Below, piece by piece: positions 26,366 through 35,335 of a stretch of DNA of 64,000 nucleotides. Below the pieces are notes generated by a model, which was given only the letters and a program-made list of their open reading frames with translations, did no database searches and was not told the origin of the DNA. Source of the DNA: Treponema sp. (lineage in GTDB: Bacteria > Spirochaetota > Spirochaetia > Treponematales > Treponemataceae). A program made the translations under genes and the position numbers. Each line of letters starts with the position of its first letter. Positions within the stretch are counted from its first letter, which is position 1. The stretch is from NCBI GenBank assembly GCA_024402695.1, contig JAKSTG010000001.1, positions 62,001 to 126,000 on the forward strand, written 5' to 3'.

Positions 26366-26401
26366 TTTCTATAAATCCTTTTTTTATATTCGGGTTCAGG
26401 C

Positions 26402-27511
26402 TTACGATACCAGTTCGTCTTCACCACTACGTGCAATAACGATATCTCCGGAGTCTTCAAGACGGCGGATGATAGATACGATTTTCTGCTGGCTTTCTTC
26501 AACGTCCTTAAGACGAACAGGTCCCATGAATTCCATATCTTCCTTAAGCATAGATGCGGCACGTTTTGACATATTGCGGAAGATCTTGTCCTGAACTTCT
26601 GTATCGACAGACTTGAGGGCTTTTGCCAGTTCCTGCTGATCGACGTCGCGAAGAACTTTCTGAATAGCACGGTCGTCCAGCATAACGATATCTTCGAAAA
26701 CGAACATACGTTTCTTGATTTCTTCTGCCAGGTCTGGATCGTCTTCTTCCAGAGATTCGATAATAGATTTTTCAGAAGAACGGTCAACAAGGTTGAGGAT
26801 TTCAACGATTGATTCAACACCACCGGCAGCAGTGTAGTCTTCTGAAGACAGTGTAGAAAGTTTCTTTTCAAGAACGCGTTCAACTTCACGAAGAACATCA
26901 GGAGATGTACGGTCCATAGTTGCAAGTCGTTTTGAAACTTCAGCCTGCATTTCTTCAGGAAGATTCTGAAGAATAACGGCAGCCTTTCCAGGTTCCAGGT
27001 AAGCCAGAATCAAAGCGATTGTCTGAGGATATTCCTGCTGGATAAAGTTCAACAAATGTGCTGGGTCTGTACGGCGGATAAAGTCGAACGGACGAACCTG
27101 AAGACTTGATGTAAGACGGTTGATAATATCGATTGCTTTCTGAGAACCAAGAGATTTTTCAAGAAGTTCACGGGCGTAGTCGATACCACCGGTTGTAATA
27201 AAGTTCTGTGCATTCATCAGTTCCTGGAATTCTTCCAGAACTGCATCTTTAAATTCAGCGTCAACTTTTTCCTGACGTGCAATTTCAAATGTAAGAGTTT
27301 CTACTTCATCTTCGCGAAGATGTTTCATGATTTCGGCAGAAACATCAGGTCCAAGAGAAATAAGGAAAATTGCAGCCTTCTGACGACCTGTAAGACTCTT
27401 ATAATCTTTGCTGTTTTTCTTTGTACTTGCTACAGGTTTAAGGCTTCCCGGCTTTGGAACCGGTTTTGGATTACTTGCAGGTGATTTTGAGGTTGTTTCT
27501 TCTTCAGCCAT
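26402..27511 (-). CDS. fliG: FliG, motor switch/torque protein
   Basis: 369 residues. A Pro/Lys/Ser-rich tail (about 1-40) precedes the usual FliG start LTGRQKAAIFLISLGPDVSAEIMKHL. Middle EHPQ-like motif reads QQEYPQTIALILAYL (about 172-186). The C-terminal torque helix region has the expected charged residues (IMLDDRAIQKVLRDVD and KRAASMLKEDMEF). Starts one base after fliF. Some spirochaetes carry two FliG proteins; this one is next to fliF and so is the likely motor copy. Confidence 0.95.
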   Translation of the reverse strand: MAEEETTSKSPASNPKPVPKPGSLKPVASTKKNSKDYKSLTGRQKAAIFLISLGPDVSAEIMKHLREDEVETLTFEIARQEKVDAEFKDAVLEEFQELMNAQNFITTGGIDYARELLEKSLGSQKAIDIINRLTSSLQVRPFDFIRRTDPAHLLNFIQQEYPQTIALILAYLEPGKAAVILQNLPEEMQAEVSKRLATMDRTSPDVLREVERVLEKKLSTLSSEDYTAAGGVESIVEILNLVDRSSEKSIIESLEEDDPDLAEEIKKRMFVFEDIVMLDDRAIQKVLRDVDQQELAKALKSVDTEVQDKIFRNMSKRAASMLKEDMEFMGPVRLKDVEESQQKIVSIIRRLEDSGDIVIARSGEDELVS

Positions 27512-27512
27512 T

Positions 27513-29234
27513 TTATTCCTCCATTAACCAAGTTCTGATAAGCATAGCAACATCTTCCGGATGTTCTTTTGCCATGGCAATTGCATTTTCCTGAAGTTCC
27601 AGTCTGCGTGATTCTTCAACAGACATTGAAACAACCTGCTCGTCGTCCTTTGCATTCCAAAGGTTTTCTTCTGTACGACGACGCTGCGCTTCCAGAAGTT
27701 CTGCTTCTCTCTGACGGCGGCGACGTTCCAGTTCTCGGCTGATAACTCTGAAAAGAATAAAGCCGATAAGAACAACTGCAAGAGCAACCAGGACCAGAAG
27801 AATGGTCTTTTTTCGCTGAATAGCTGCAAAGTAAGCATCATCAGCTTCGTTGTGTTCTGCATCACGGTCATAGGCAATGTTTGTTACAACAACATTGTCT
27901 CCACGGTCTCTGTTATAACCAACAGCAGCCTTAAGGCCTCTTTCTGCTTCGCTCAATTCATGAGGTGTAATAGCCTCGTAAGTCCAGTGGCGGTAACCTG
28001 CGCGTGGACCATCTTCTTCAATAATGAAGTTTCTGGTCTTAGGGTCTCGGGCAAGATACCATTTACCGTCAAGGTTTACTGAAACAGAAATTCTGTCGAT
28101 TTTTGGAGCGGTTACTTCCGAAATCTGCTTTGTGTTGATTACGTTATTCTGTGTAACTCCTGTCTCTACAGATTTACCGATAACATTAGACATGTCTGAG
28201 TATACAGGCGGGGTCTGGCCTTCAACTCCGGCAGGACCTTCAGGATTGTATCCTGTCCCCTGCCATTCCTTTGTTACAGTCTGCTGAGAAATAGGAAGTG
28301 TATCACGATATTCCGAATCATCATAAGGAGTATCCGGATTGTCTTTTTTGATTTCGATTGGAGAATAAACTGTTGCTTCAGAACTTTTCTTTGACATGTC
28401 CATTTCTACAGTAATACGCATGTCACGACAGCGATCTTCGCCGTAAGTCTGCTGGAACATTTTCAGAACTTCAGCACGAAGTCTGGTTTCTTCTTTCTGA
28501 ATGAGTTTTCTCTGTTTTGCAACAACATCAACTGCATCGCTTTCTGCCATTGCTTCAAAATCATTAAGGATATTTGAATCAATATCAGTAATGATGATGT
28601 TTTCGGCAGTAAGTCCTTCAACAGCAGTAAGAACCAGTTTCTGGATACCCATGATACGTTTCTTGTCTGTTGTAAGAGTACTTGTCGGTGTTGTTTTAAG
28701 GATAATACTTGCAGTTACCGGTTTCTGGTCTGCGGCAAATATTCTGTTTTCAGGAAGAACAATTGTAACATCAGCCATGGAAACATCCGCAATGGCTTCG
28801 ATATGCTGTTTCAACTGCTTCTGAATAGTATTCTTAAGCTTTACATTCTGATCTGCATCGGTTGTAGACCAGCTTCTGTCGTAAAATCCTGCCCAAGGAT
28901 CCACATTTGAAGGAACCAGGTTTTCACTGATAAGGATTTCACGCATGCGCCGTGCCGTCATTTCATCAGGAACAGAAATGTAACCGTTGTCATCAAAATC
29001 TGCGTTGATGTTTTCCCGTGTCATACGATCAAGAATAGCATAACGGGCAAATTCATCTGTTACAGGTGAGTTAAAGAGACGTACAGTGCTTGGTTTTGAA
29101 GAGACTCTTGCGGTCAGGACAATTGCAACGACAACGACCGCAATAATTCCAAATAATATGACTTTCTGGATGGGCTTCCATTTAGACCAAAGTTCTTTGA
29201 TCTTGCCCATCATGTTTTTCAGCCATTCGTTCAT
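27513..29234 (-). CDS. fliF: FliF, MS-ring protein
   Basis: 573 residues. First membrane helix at about 22-42, periplasmic ring-building domains (SVPDEMTARRMREIL and RIMGIQKLVLTAVEGLTAENIIITD are typical), second helix at about 463-485, and a cytoplasmic tail whose last ~40 residues should bind FliG. Start has GGAGGGG five bases upstream. It is first in fliFGHIJ; flgB, flgC and fliE, which often precede it, are not here. Confidence 0.96.
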   Translation of the reverse strand: MNEWLKNMMGKIKELWSKWKPIQKVILFGIIAVVVVAIVLTARVSSKPSTVRLFNSPVTDEFARYAILDRMTRENINADFDDNGYISVPDEMTARRMREILISENLVPSNVDPWAGFYDRSWSTTDADQNVKLKNTIQKQLKQHIEAIADVSMADVTIVLPENRIFAADQKPVTASIILKTTPTSTLTTDKKRIMGIQKLVLTAVEGLTAENIIITDIDSNILNDFEAMAESDAVDVVAKQRKLIQKEETRLRAEVLKMFQQTYGEDRCRDMRITVEMDMSKKSSEATVYSPIEIKKDNPDTPYDDSEYRDTLPISQQTVTKEWQGTGYNPEGPAGVEGQTPPVYSDMSNVIGKSVETGVTQNNVINTKQISEVTAPKIDRISVSVNLDGKWYLARDPKTRNFIIEEDGPRAGYRHWTYEAITPHELSEAERGLKAAVGYNRDRGDNVVVTNIAYDRDAEHNEADDAYFAAIQRKKTILLVLVALAVVLIGFILFRVISRELERRRRQREAELLEAQRRRTEENLWNAKDDEQVVSMSVEESRRLELQENAIAMAKEHPEDVAMLIRTWLMEE

Positions 29235-29281
29235 CAGACCCCTCCCAGAACGAATTCAGAGTAAATATAACTAGATAGTTA

Positions 29282-29309
29282 ATTATATCAGATAAGACTG
29301 ATTATGCAA
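29282..29309 (-). promoter_or_regulatory. Sigma-70-like promoter for fliFGHIJ
   Basis: On the minus strand TTGCAT (29309-29304), 16 bases, TATAAT (29287-29282); start near 29275, leader about 40 bases. It differs in type from the sigma-28-like promoter of the flbD operon, consistent with early and late flagellar classes. Confidence 0.65.
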
Positions 29310-29316
29310 GGACTTA

Positions 29317-29808
29317 TTATGCCAGAACGCTTTCGCCACGTTCCAGAGCTGTAAGACCTGTTTTTACATATTCCAGAATTCCGTATGGTTCAAGCAGACG
29401 GATAAGAGAAGCTACTTTTTCTTCACTACCTGTTACTTCAACAATTACAGAATTGATTCCAACGTCAACGATGTGGGCACGGAAAATATCACAGGTTTCA
29501 ATGATGATTCCGCGTTTTTCCCCTTCTGCCTTTACCTTAATAAGGGCTGTTTCACGCTGACATGAAGATGCTCCTTCACACTTGAGAATAGAAATAACTT
29601 CTACAAGTTTTGAAAGCTGTTTCTGGATCTGATCCAGAATGTATTCATCACCGCGAACAACAATAGTCATGCGGGACTGATCAGGATTACTTGTTTCACA
29701 AACTGTAAGAGAATCAATATTATATCCACGGCGGCTGAAAAGACCTGAAACACGGCTCAAAACACCGGCATGGTTTTCTACCAGAACTGAAAGTACGAAT
29801 TTATCCAT
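29317..29808 (-). CDS. ilvH: Acetolactate synthase regulatory (small) subunit
   Basis: 163 residues. N-terminal ACT domain (VENHAGVLSRVSGLFSRRGYNIDSLTV) and the C-terminal IlvN domain (FRAHIVDVGINSVIVEVTG, RLLEPYGILEYVKTGLTALERG). It makes the catalytic subunit sensitive to valine in branched-chain amino acid synthesis. The catalytic ilvB gene is not adjacent, which is unusual. AAGGA lies 8 bases before the ATG. Confidence 0.94.
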   Translation of the reverse strand: MDKFVLSVLVENHAGVLSRVSGLFSRRGYNIDSLTVCETSNPDQSRMTIVVRGDEYILDQIQKQLSKLVEVISILKCEGASSCQRETALIKVKAEGEKRGIIIETCDIFRAHIVDVGINSVIVEVTGSEEKVASLIRLLEPYGILEYVKTGLTALERGESVLA

Positions 29809-29833
29809 ATTTGTTTCCTTGTTTTTTTATTTG

Positions 29834-29856
29834 ATTATAACAGTAAAGTTACTGTT
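29834..29856 (-). promoter_or_regulatory. ilvH promoter -10 with overlapping palindrome
   Basis: TATAAT on the minus strand (29839-29834) lies ~26 bases before the ilvH ATG. Directly upstream is a perfect inverted repeat AACAGTAA-AG-TTACTGTT (29839-29856) that would occupy the spacer; it also spans the rarA stop codon. A weak -35 (TGGAAA) lies 17 bases upstream of the -10. Operator role is inferred. Confidence 0.45.
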
Positions 29857-32260
29857 TTTCCACAACAACAAAACATAATTCACTCTTCCAGTTGAAAATA
29901 CGTCCTGTTCCTTCCTGTTCAAGGAAGCTGACCAGTTTCTGAAGCTCCTCAACTCCAAGAGCTTCCGCAAGCTTTCGTCCGTAAGCCGAACCTGAAATAT
30001 TGAACCATTTTCGGATATCGTCCCCTGTTACAGGTTTCTTTTCCAGGCTGTCTGCAGTTTCCGCCTTTGCCTTGAAGCCTGCCCCAGCGAAAGCTTCCTC
30101 TACAGTGTTACCGTTCCATGAGAACAGAGGATTATCCATGTCCCCAAAGAATTCATTTTCTGCCGAAAGCATTTTTTCAATAACAGGGGCCAGTTCCTTT
30201 TTGTTCTGTTCTGAACTTTCGGGAAGAATCTGGTTTCTGATTATTTCCGAAATACGCTGTCCGCCGGAAGGCACTTTCTGGCAGATAACAAAACGCCAGC
30301 CATCAGAAAGGACTTCAGGATTCTCTTCTGCCAGCTCCTTAAGAGACTGTGCAGATTCTTCTATATTCTGCTTTGTAACGAAAGGATCCACATAGAAAAG
30401 TCTGTCAAAAGTAATGCCTTCTTCAGAGAAACCTTTAAGGTCTTCCTTAAGGGATTCTTTCTTCAGATAAAGAACAGGTCTGTCCAGATCATCAAGAGTC
30501 CGTCCGTACTGTTCAAGAACTGATTTTCCCTGTTCGTTTTTACATACACCGCAGGTCAGTCCTTCCGGAGCTTTTCTTGCGATTTCCCAGAGAAGAAGTC
30601 CTGTATCTGCATTCCATACAAGACTTCTGTGATGGCGGAGAACTCCTGCCATTTTTATCATTGTGTTACGGATATTCAGAAGAACTTCCGCTCTGTTGGA
30701 ATCAAGTCTCTGCTGCCAGAAACGGTCAGCACGGGTCAGATTGTTTTCCTTCTGCTGATCCTTAGGAGTAAAGGTAAGATTTTCAGGTTTCTTTTCATCT
30801 CCCGATTTGAAATGGAAATCAATCCACCAGTCAGAAATACGTCCGGCGCCTTCAATCTTTCCGTTTTCAGGATTTTCAGTGCCGGATTTATCTACAGAAT
30901 TCTGTTCAAGAATAGAAGAAATCTGAAGTTCGCGGCGGGCAAGAACATCTCCGCGGATCTGACCTTCATAGCCCTGAGTTGTAGGAGTATAGAATACCCG
31001 TCCTGCAAGTTCTCCCGGAAGGTACTGCTGTGCAACCCAGTGGTCGCGATATGCATGAGGATAAAGATAACCGGAGCCGTGGCCAAAACCTTCCGCATCC
31101 CGGTTTGCATCCCTAAGATGATTTGGAATATCAAGATCTTCTTTTTCGACTGCGCTCATGGCATCAAAGAAAGCCATTGAACTGTTGGACTTTGGAGCTG
31201 TTGCAAGATAGAGCGCCGCATGGGCCAGAAAGTAATTTCCTTCAGGAAATCCTACGCGGTCAAAAGCTGCGGCACAGCTTTCCACAACCGAAATAGCATG
31301 CGGATCCGCAAGACCTGTGTCTTCGCAGGCAGAAATAAGCATGCGGCGGAAAATAAAGTGAGGATCTTCCCCTGCCCTTACCATTCGTGCCATCCAGTAC
31401 ATGGCGGCATCCGGATCACGTCCGCGAAGAGACTTTATGAAAGCGCTGATAATATCATAGTGGTAGTCGCCGTCACGGTCATACAGAACAACTTTTTTCT
31501 GGATTGATTCTTCACAGGTTTCTTTTGAAATATAAATTTCAGTTCCATAAGCCGGAACCGGAGTCAGGGCTTTTGGATCCCATTTTTCCGGAGTTGTTTC
31601 GACTGCAAGTTCCAGAGCGTTCAGAAGAGAACGGGCATCTCCATTGGCTGTTTCAATAAGATGTTCAAGAGCTCCGTCTTCAAAGACCACCTTCCAGTTT
31701 CCGTAACCGCGGTCTTTGTCTGCCAGAGCCTGAAGGGCTGCCTTATGAAGATCTTCCTGAGTAAGTCCTTTCAGCTGGAAAACCCTGGAACGGCTTACAA
31801 GAGCCTTATTTACTTCAAAGAAAGGATTTTCAGTTGTAGCACCAATAAGGATGATTGTTCCGTTTTCTACCCAAGGCAGAAGAGCATCCTGCTGGCTTTT
31901 GTTCCAGCGGTGAACTTCATCAACAAAAAGGATTGTTCTGCGGGAATAAAGATTCTTATATTCTTCCGCCTTTTTGATTGATTCACGGATATCGGCTACA
32001 CCGGTAAGAACAGCATTCAGGGTAATGAAATTTGATTTTGTATGATTGGCGATAACCCGGGCAAGGGTTGTTTTTCCGCTGCCCGGAGGTCCATAGAAAA
32101 TGACTGATGTAAGCTGGTCAGCCTGAATGGCACGGCGAAGAAGTCTTCCCTTTCCTACAATATGATCCTGTCCGATATACTCGTCCAGGTTTCTTGGCCG
32201 CATGCGGGCTGCCAAAGGTTCAGAGGTATTATTGCTTCTTGCAAAAAGATCATCAGCCAA
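29849..32260 (-). CDS. rarA: RarA/MgsA AAA ATPase fused to a C-terminal domain of unknown function
   Basis: 803 residues against ~430 for normal RarA. Residues 1-440 are Rar[18 protein letters not shown], Walker [10 protein letters not shown] (about 57-65), Walker [12 protein letters not shown], sensor GATTENPFF, and C-terminal [19 protein letters not shown] and [19 protein letters not shown]. RarA acts at stalled replication forks. Residues ~470-803 are an extra domain with [24 protein letters not shown] and late [11 protein letters not shown], resembling the RarA/unknown-domain fusion family known from other bacteria; the fold may be methyltransferase-like but lacks a clear glycine-rich loop. 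Confidence 0.88.
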   Translation of the reverse strand: MADDLFARSNNTSEPLAARMRPRNLDEYIGQDHIVGKGRLLRRAIQADQLTSVIFYGPPGSGKTTLARVIANHTKSNFITLNAVLTGVADIRESIKKAEEYKNLYSRRTILFVDEVHRWNKSQQDALLPWVENGTIILIGATTENPFFEVNKALVSRSRVFQLKGLTQEDLHKAALQALADKDRGYGNWKVVFEDGALEHLIETANGDARSLLNALELAVETTPEKWDPKALTPVPAYGTEIYISKETCEESIQKKVVLYDRDGDYHYDIISAFIKSLRGRDPDAAMYWMARMVRAGEDPHFIFRRMLISACEDTGLADPHAISVVESCAAAFDRVGFPEGNYFLAHAALYLATAPKSNSSMAFFDAMSAVEKEDLDIPNHLRDANRDAEGFGHGSGYLYPHAYRDHWVAQQYLPGELAGRVFYTPTTQGYEGQIRGDVLARRELQISSILEQNSVDKSGTENPENGKIEGAGRISDWWIDFHFKSGDEKKPENLTFTPKDQQKENNLTRADRFWQQRLDSNRAEVLLNIRNTMIKMAGVLRHHRSLVWNADTGLLLWEIARKAPEGLTCGVCKNEQGKSVLEQYGRTLDDLDRPVLYLKKESLKEDLKGFSEEGITFDRLFYVDPFVTKQNIEESAQSLKELAEENPEVLSDGWRFVICQKVPSGGQRISEIIRNQILPESSEQNKKELAPVIEKMLSAENEFFGDMDNPLFSWNGNTVEEAFAGAGFKAKAETADSLEKKPVTGDDIRKWFNISGSAYGRKLAEALGVEELQKLVSFLEQEGTGRIFNWKSELCFVVVEKQ

Positions 32261-32287
32261 ATTCAGATTCCAGAAAGTGTAACTGTC

Positions 32288-33499
32288 TTATTCTCTGTTC
32301 CAGTTACCACGTGAAGGGTAATAAGCCCAGAGCCCTTTGTTTTCAAAAGAAACTGCAATTGAACCGCCGGAAGACTTGAAAGAAATTCCAGAGAAAATAA
32401 TTGCATCTGCTTCATTTTTAGAAGAATCTTCAACCAGAAGTGCACGAACCTGATATGAAGTAGTCATTACTGCATCAGCATTTGAAACAAAAGTGTCTGT
32501 TGCAGAAACCTTCTGTTCAGTCTTGATTCTGTCCATTTTGATGTGGCTGATACCACCATCATTTACTACCAGAGAACTTGTGTTTCCTGTTCCGTAAATG
32601 AAGTAGTCATTTGTAAGTGCCATAGAAATAACTTTTGAACCGGCTTCATGAATAACTCTTGCTTCGGCTTCATCATCAACTTTCATGAAGATCTGCTTTA
32701 CCTTGCTTGAGTTTGTGAAGAAGTAACGGTCACTACCAGCGATTGCTACTGAACCAGAGAAGAAGATTGGACTTCCGCCGTGGTAAACAACAGAGTTCAT
32801 TGCTGTTTCTGTAACATCTTCTGTGGAATCTCCTGCAACAGGAGTAACAGAAGTAAGGCTTGTTCCAAGTTCATAGTAAGAATATTTCTTTGTTTCTTTT
32901 TCGTAAGTTCTGAAATAGGCTTTTCTTTCAGCTTCAACTTCTGCGTTTGTACAGAAAATACCGGCTTTTACATAGATGTCTCTGGCATCATCAATTTCAT
33001 AAGCCCCGTAGTCTGCAGAAAGGTAGGTTTCTGCATCCGCAATTTCAGTCCAGTCTGAAGCCTGAAGATCTTCTGTGTAATAAAGATGATATTTTTTTGG
33101 AACAACTTCACCTTTATCACTTTCTTTTACTTCAAAAGTAAGTGCGTAAACACGGGCATTGTCAGCTGCCAGTTTTGCGATGTACTGTCCAACATATTTG
33201 TTGTCATCATAGCTGAACTTAACGCTGGTGAAAGTATCGTTACCTCTTTTCTTCCATACAGGAACATCACCGTCACGTTCAACTTTCTTCTGCTTGTAAT
33301 ATACAGAAGAACCGTTGCTTGTAACTACGTAACCGTCTGCCTGGTCTCCGAAGTGAAGAATAGAGTTGATTGTTCCGCTTACAGATCCGCTCAGAAGAGG
33401 AACTTCTTTTTCAATATTCCAGAAAACAGGATTGAAACATCCTGAAAAAAGGATTGAAACAGTAAAAAGTGCTGCCAGTGCCTTAATAATCTTTTTCAT
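32288..33499 (-). CDS. Lipoprotein of unknown function
   Basis: 403 residues from ATG at 33497-33499 (MKKIIKALAALF), with GGAGAG 7 bases upstream. Lipobox FSGC puts the lipidated Cys near residue 21. The mature part is beta-rich with many aromatic/Gly/Ser turns (SSVYYKQKKV, HLYYTEDLQASDWTEI, GSDRYFFTNSSKVKQIFMKV), suggesting a beta-propeller-like fold, which is inference only. It starts 18 bases after the barrel-like gene upstream and probably shares its promoter. Confidence 0.75.
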   Translation of the reverse strand: MKKIIKALAALFTVSILFSGCFNPVFWNIEKEVPLLSGSVSGTINSILHFGDQADGYVVTSNGSSVYYKQKKVERDGDVPVWKKRGNDTFTSVKFSYDDNKYVGQYIAKLAADNARVYALTFEVKESDKGEVVPKKYHLYYTEDLQASDWTEIADAETYLSADYGAYEIDDARDIYVKAGIFCTNAEVEAERKAYFRTYEKETKKYSYYELGTSLTSVTPVAGDSTEDVTETAMNSVVYHGGSPIFFSGSVAIAGSDRYFFTNSSKVKQIFMKVDDEAEARVIHEAGSKVISMALTNDYFIYGTGNTSSLVVNDGGISHIKMDRIKTEQKVSATDTFVSNADAVMTTSYQVRALLVEDSSKNEADAIIFSGISFKSSGGSIAVSFENKGLWAYYPSRGNWNRE

Positions 33500-33517
33500 A
33501 CAAAAACTCTCCAATCC

Positions 33518-34093
33518 TTAGAAGTGATATCTTGCGCAGATTGTAAGCCCTGCAAACAATCCGGTTTTGTTATATTCAGAATTTTTCACCCATTGTGGAG
33601 TACATACAAACTTGCCTTCAGCCCCGAAAGACCACATTTCTGAAAATCTGTAGAAAACTCCTGCTTCACCAACCAGAGAAAGTCCCGGGAAGTAAGAAGC
33701 ATTCTGTGCTGTTGCAAAATAGGTACCAACCCCAAGTGTAAGAGGAACTTCAATTTTTCCGAAAACAGGCTGATACATTACATTGAAAGTAATTGGAATG
33801 AGTGTAAGTGCGTTTTTAGCAAGGGTCGGATTGAAAGTAACTGTAATTTCACCACCCATGGCAATGCTTTCCGAAACAAAGCGGTAATAACCGATTTCTG
33901 CCCCACCACCAACCTTAAGCTGGTCTCCGAAGTTCAGAGGGAAAAATGGCATGATTCCGATTTTAAGATACTGGTCCCCTTTTCCGTTGTTTTCGTAAAC
34001 AAAACCATCATCATAATCGTCGGCTGCTTCATCAGCAAAAACAAAACCTGCTGACAGTAAAAGTACCATCAGAACAGCAAATATCTTTTTCAT
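33518..34093 (-). CDS. Outer-membrane barrel-like secreted protein
   Basis: 191 residues from ATG at 34091-34093 (MKKIFAVLM), with AGGA 7 bases upstream. Signal peptide ends SAGFVFA/DEA. The mature protein starts with an acidic patch (DEAADDYDDGFVYE) and then alternating strands rich in Tyr, Phe and Gly, ending NKTGLFAGLTICARYHF, with a C-terminal Phe as in beta-barrel outer-membrane proteins. It resembles the protein at 46775-47398 in layout (acidic start, D(D/P)GFxY motif), and both have a lipoprotein gene beside them. Confidence 0.72.
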   Translation of the reverse strand: MKKIFAVLMVLLLSAGFVFADEAADDYDDGFVYENNGKGDQYLKIGIMPFFPLNFGDQLKVGGGAEIGYYRFVSESIAMGGEITVTFNPTLAKNALTLIPITFNVMYQPVFGKIEVPLTLGVGTYFATAQNASYFPGLSLVGEAGVFYRFSEMWSFGAEGKFVCTPQWVKNSEYNKTGLFAGLTICARYHF

Positions 34094-34124
34094 TTTCAAT
34101 TCCTATATCTTTTTTAAGTATTTA

Positions 34125-34153
34125 ATTTTACAGTTTTTAACACTTGTTTTCAA
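34125..34153 (-). promoter_or_regulatory. Promoter of the barrel/lipoprotein pair
   Basis: On the minus strand TTGAAA (34153-34148), 17 bases, TAAAAT (34130-34125); start near 34118, leader about 25 bases. Confidence 0.65.
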
Positions 34154-34178
34154 TAAAACACTTTTAGCCTCAATCAAG

Positions 34179-34207
34179 TTACGAAAACCGCTTCTTTGTG
34201 ATATATT
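34179..34207 (+). promoter_or_regulatory. Promoter of the ASCH gene, leaderless type
   Basis: TTACGA (34179-34184), 17 bases, TATATT (34202-34207). The predicted start falls on or beside the ATG at 34214, with no room for a Shine-Dalgarno sequence. Confidence 0.6.
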
Positions 34208-34213
34208 TTTACC

Positions 34214-34672
34214 ATGACTTCACTTGATGAATACTGGAACAACTTCCTTTCAGAAAAAAAACTGCCGGATTCCACTCCATTCGGAGGAGAATTGACCTAT
34301 GCCGATGAAGACCAGGAATTCGCCTCCATTCTGGCACTGATTTTATGTGGAAAAAAGACTGCCAATTTCTCTGCCCTGGCAGGTTATCACATAGACAACG
34401 AACCTTTACCCCACAAAAGCGAATATTACGTTCTGAACAACTGGAAAGGTGAACACGTTGCCGTAATCAAGACAACAAACGTGCAGATTCTGCCTTTTGA
34501 AGAGATAACCTGGGAAATGGCCCAGAAAGAAGGCGCCGACGAGGACCTTTCAAGCTTCCGGCAGAGATATTCAGAGTTCTTCCAGGAAGATTCCGACATC
34601 GTAGGCTATGACTTCAGCCCCACAATGCCGGTAGTTTTTGAAGAATTTGAGGTAGTTTACAAAACTGTATAA
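34214..34672 (+). CDS. ASCH domain protein (YhfF/DUF984-like)
   Basis: 152 residues. ASCH fold with the conserved GKKTANFSALAGYHIDNEPLP motif (about 47-67, the G-K-K-T-A signature), NNWKGEHVAVIKTTNVQILPFEEI and EEFEVVYKT end. ASCH proteins resemble PUA folds and are thought to bind RNA or modified nucleosides; some are N4-acetylcytidine amidohydrolases. The precise role here is unknown. Single gene between its own promoter and a bidirectional terminator. Confidence 0.85.
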   Translation: MTSLDEYWNNFLSEKKLPDSTPFGGELTYADEDQEFASILALILCGKKTANFSALAGYHIDNEPLPHKSEYYVLNNWKGEHVAVIKTTNVQILPFEEITWEMAQKEGADEDLSSFRQRYSEFFQEDSDIVGYDFSPTMPVVFEEFEVVYKTV

Positions 34673-34709
34673 AAAAAGGCGGGTCTTTTAAGATCCGCCT
34701 TCGTTTTTT
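34669..34709 (+). terminator. Bidirectional terminator between the ASCH and deacetylase genes
   Basis: AAGGCGGGTCTT (34676-34687) pairs with AAGATCCGCCTT (34690-34701) with one G-T pair; T run follows on the plus strand and A run precedes it, so it works for both convergent genes. Confidence 0.9.
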
Positions 34710-35334
34710 AGTGGTTTGTTTCTTCCTGAAGGATATTTCTCCAGAGAGCCTTCGGTGTCTTAGGATCAACACCGCACTTTTCGAAGATCTCAGGAACAGT
34801 CACGAACTCAAATCCCTTTTCTTTAAGAATAGGAATAAGTTTGTCTACGGCTTCAACCGAAGCTTCATTTCCTTCCATATCATGGAGAAGGTAAATTACT
34901 CCGTCATAAGCCATATCGATCATTCGTTTAAGACGTTCATCAGCAGAAACTTCAGGCACCCAGTCTTCACAGCCCATTCCGCAGATAAACGGAAGGTTGA
35001 TGTTTTCGTACATTGTGTCATTTACATCGATGAATGGAGGACGGAAGAACTTTGGAGTTACCCCGATTTTTTCTTCAATCATCTTTGTTGTGCGGGAAAT
35101 CTCATCCTTGATCTGGTCTACAGTCATTTTTGTCATGAAAGGATGAGTCCAGCTGTGGTTTTCGATATCGCAGCCGTATTCAGCGCAGGCTTTCATGGCT
35201 TTTTCTGATTCAGGAGTAACATTCTGCCCGATAACAAAAAAAGAACCTTTTACTCCGTGCTTTTTAAGGACATCCAGCATGTGATAGGTTGTTGTTGTAT
35301 TTGGTCCGTCGTCAAAAGATAATGCGCAATACAT
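34708..35334 (-). CDS. NodB-type polysaccharide deacetylase
   Basis: 208 residues. Family 4 carbohydrate esterase motifs: FDDGPN at 7-12, HSWTH near 59-63, FFRPPF near 95-100, and LLHDMEGN near 150-157. Such enzymes remove acetyl groups from peptidoglycan or chitin-like sugars using a metal. The protein has no signal peptide and starts directly at the first catalytic motif, so it appears cytoplasmic, or short at the front. It begins 1 base after the galK stop, in one operon with galK. Confidence 0.88.
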   Translation of the reverse strand: MYCALSFDDGPNTTTTYHMLDVLKKHGVKGSFFVIGQNVTPESEKAMKACAEYGCDIENHSWTHPFMTKMTVDQIKDEISRTTKMIEEKIGVTPKFFRPPFIDVNDTMYENINLPFICGMGCEDWVPEVSADERLKRMIDMAYDGVIYLLHDMEGNEASVEAVDKLIPILKEKGFEFVTVPEIFEKCGVDPKTPKALWRNILQEETNH

Positions 35335-35335
35335 A

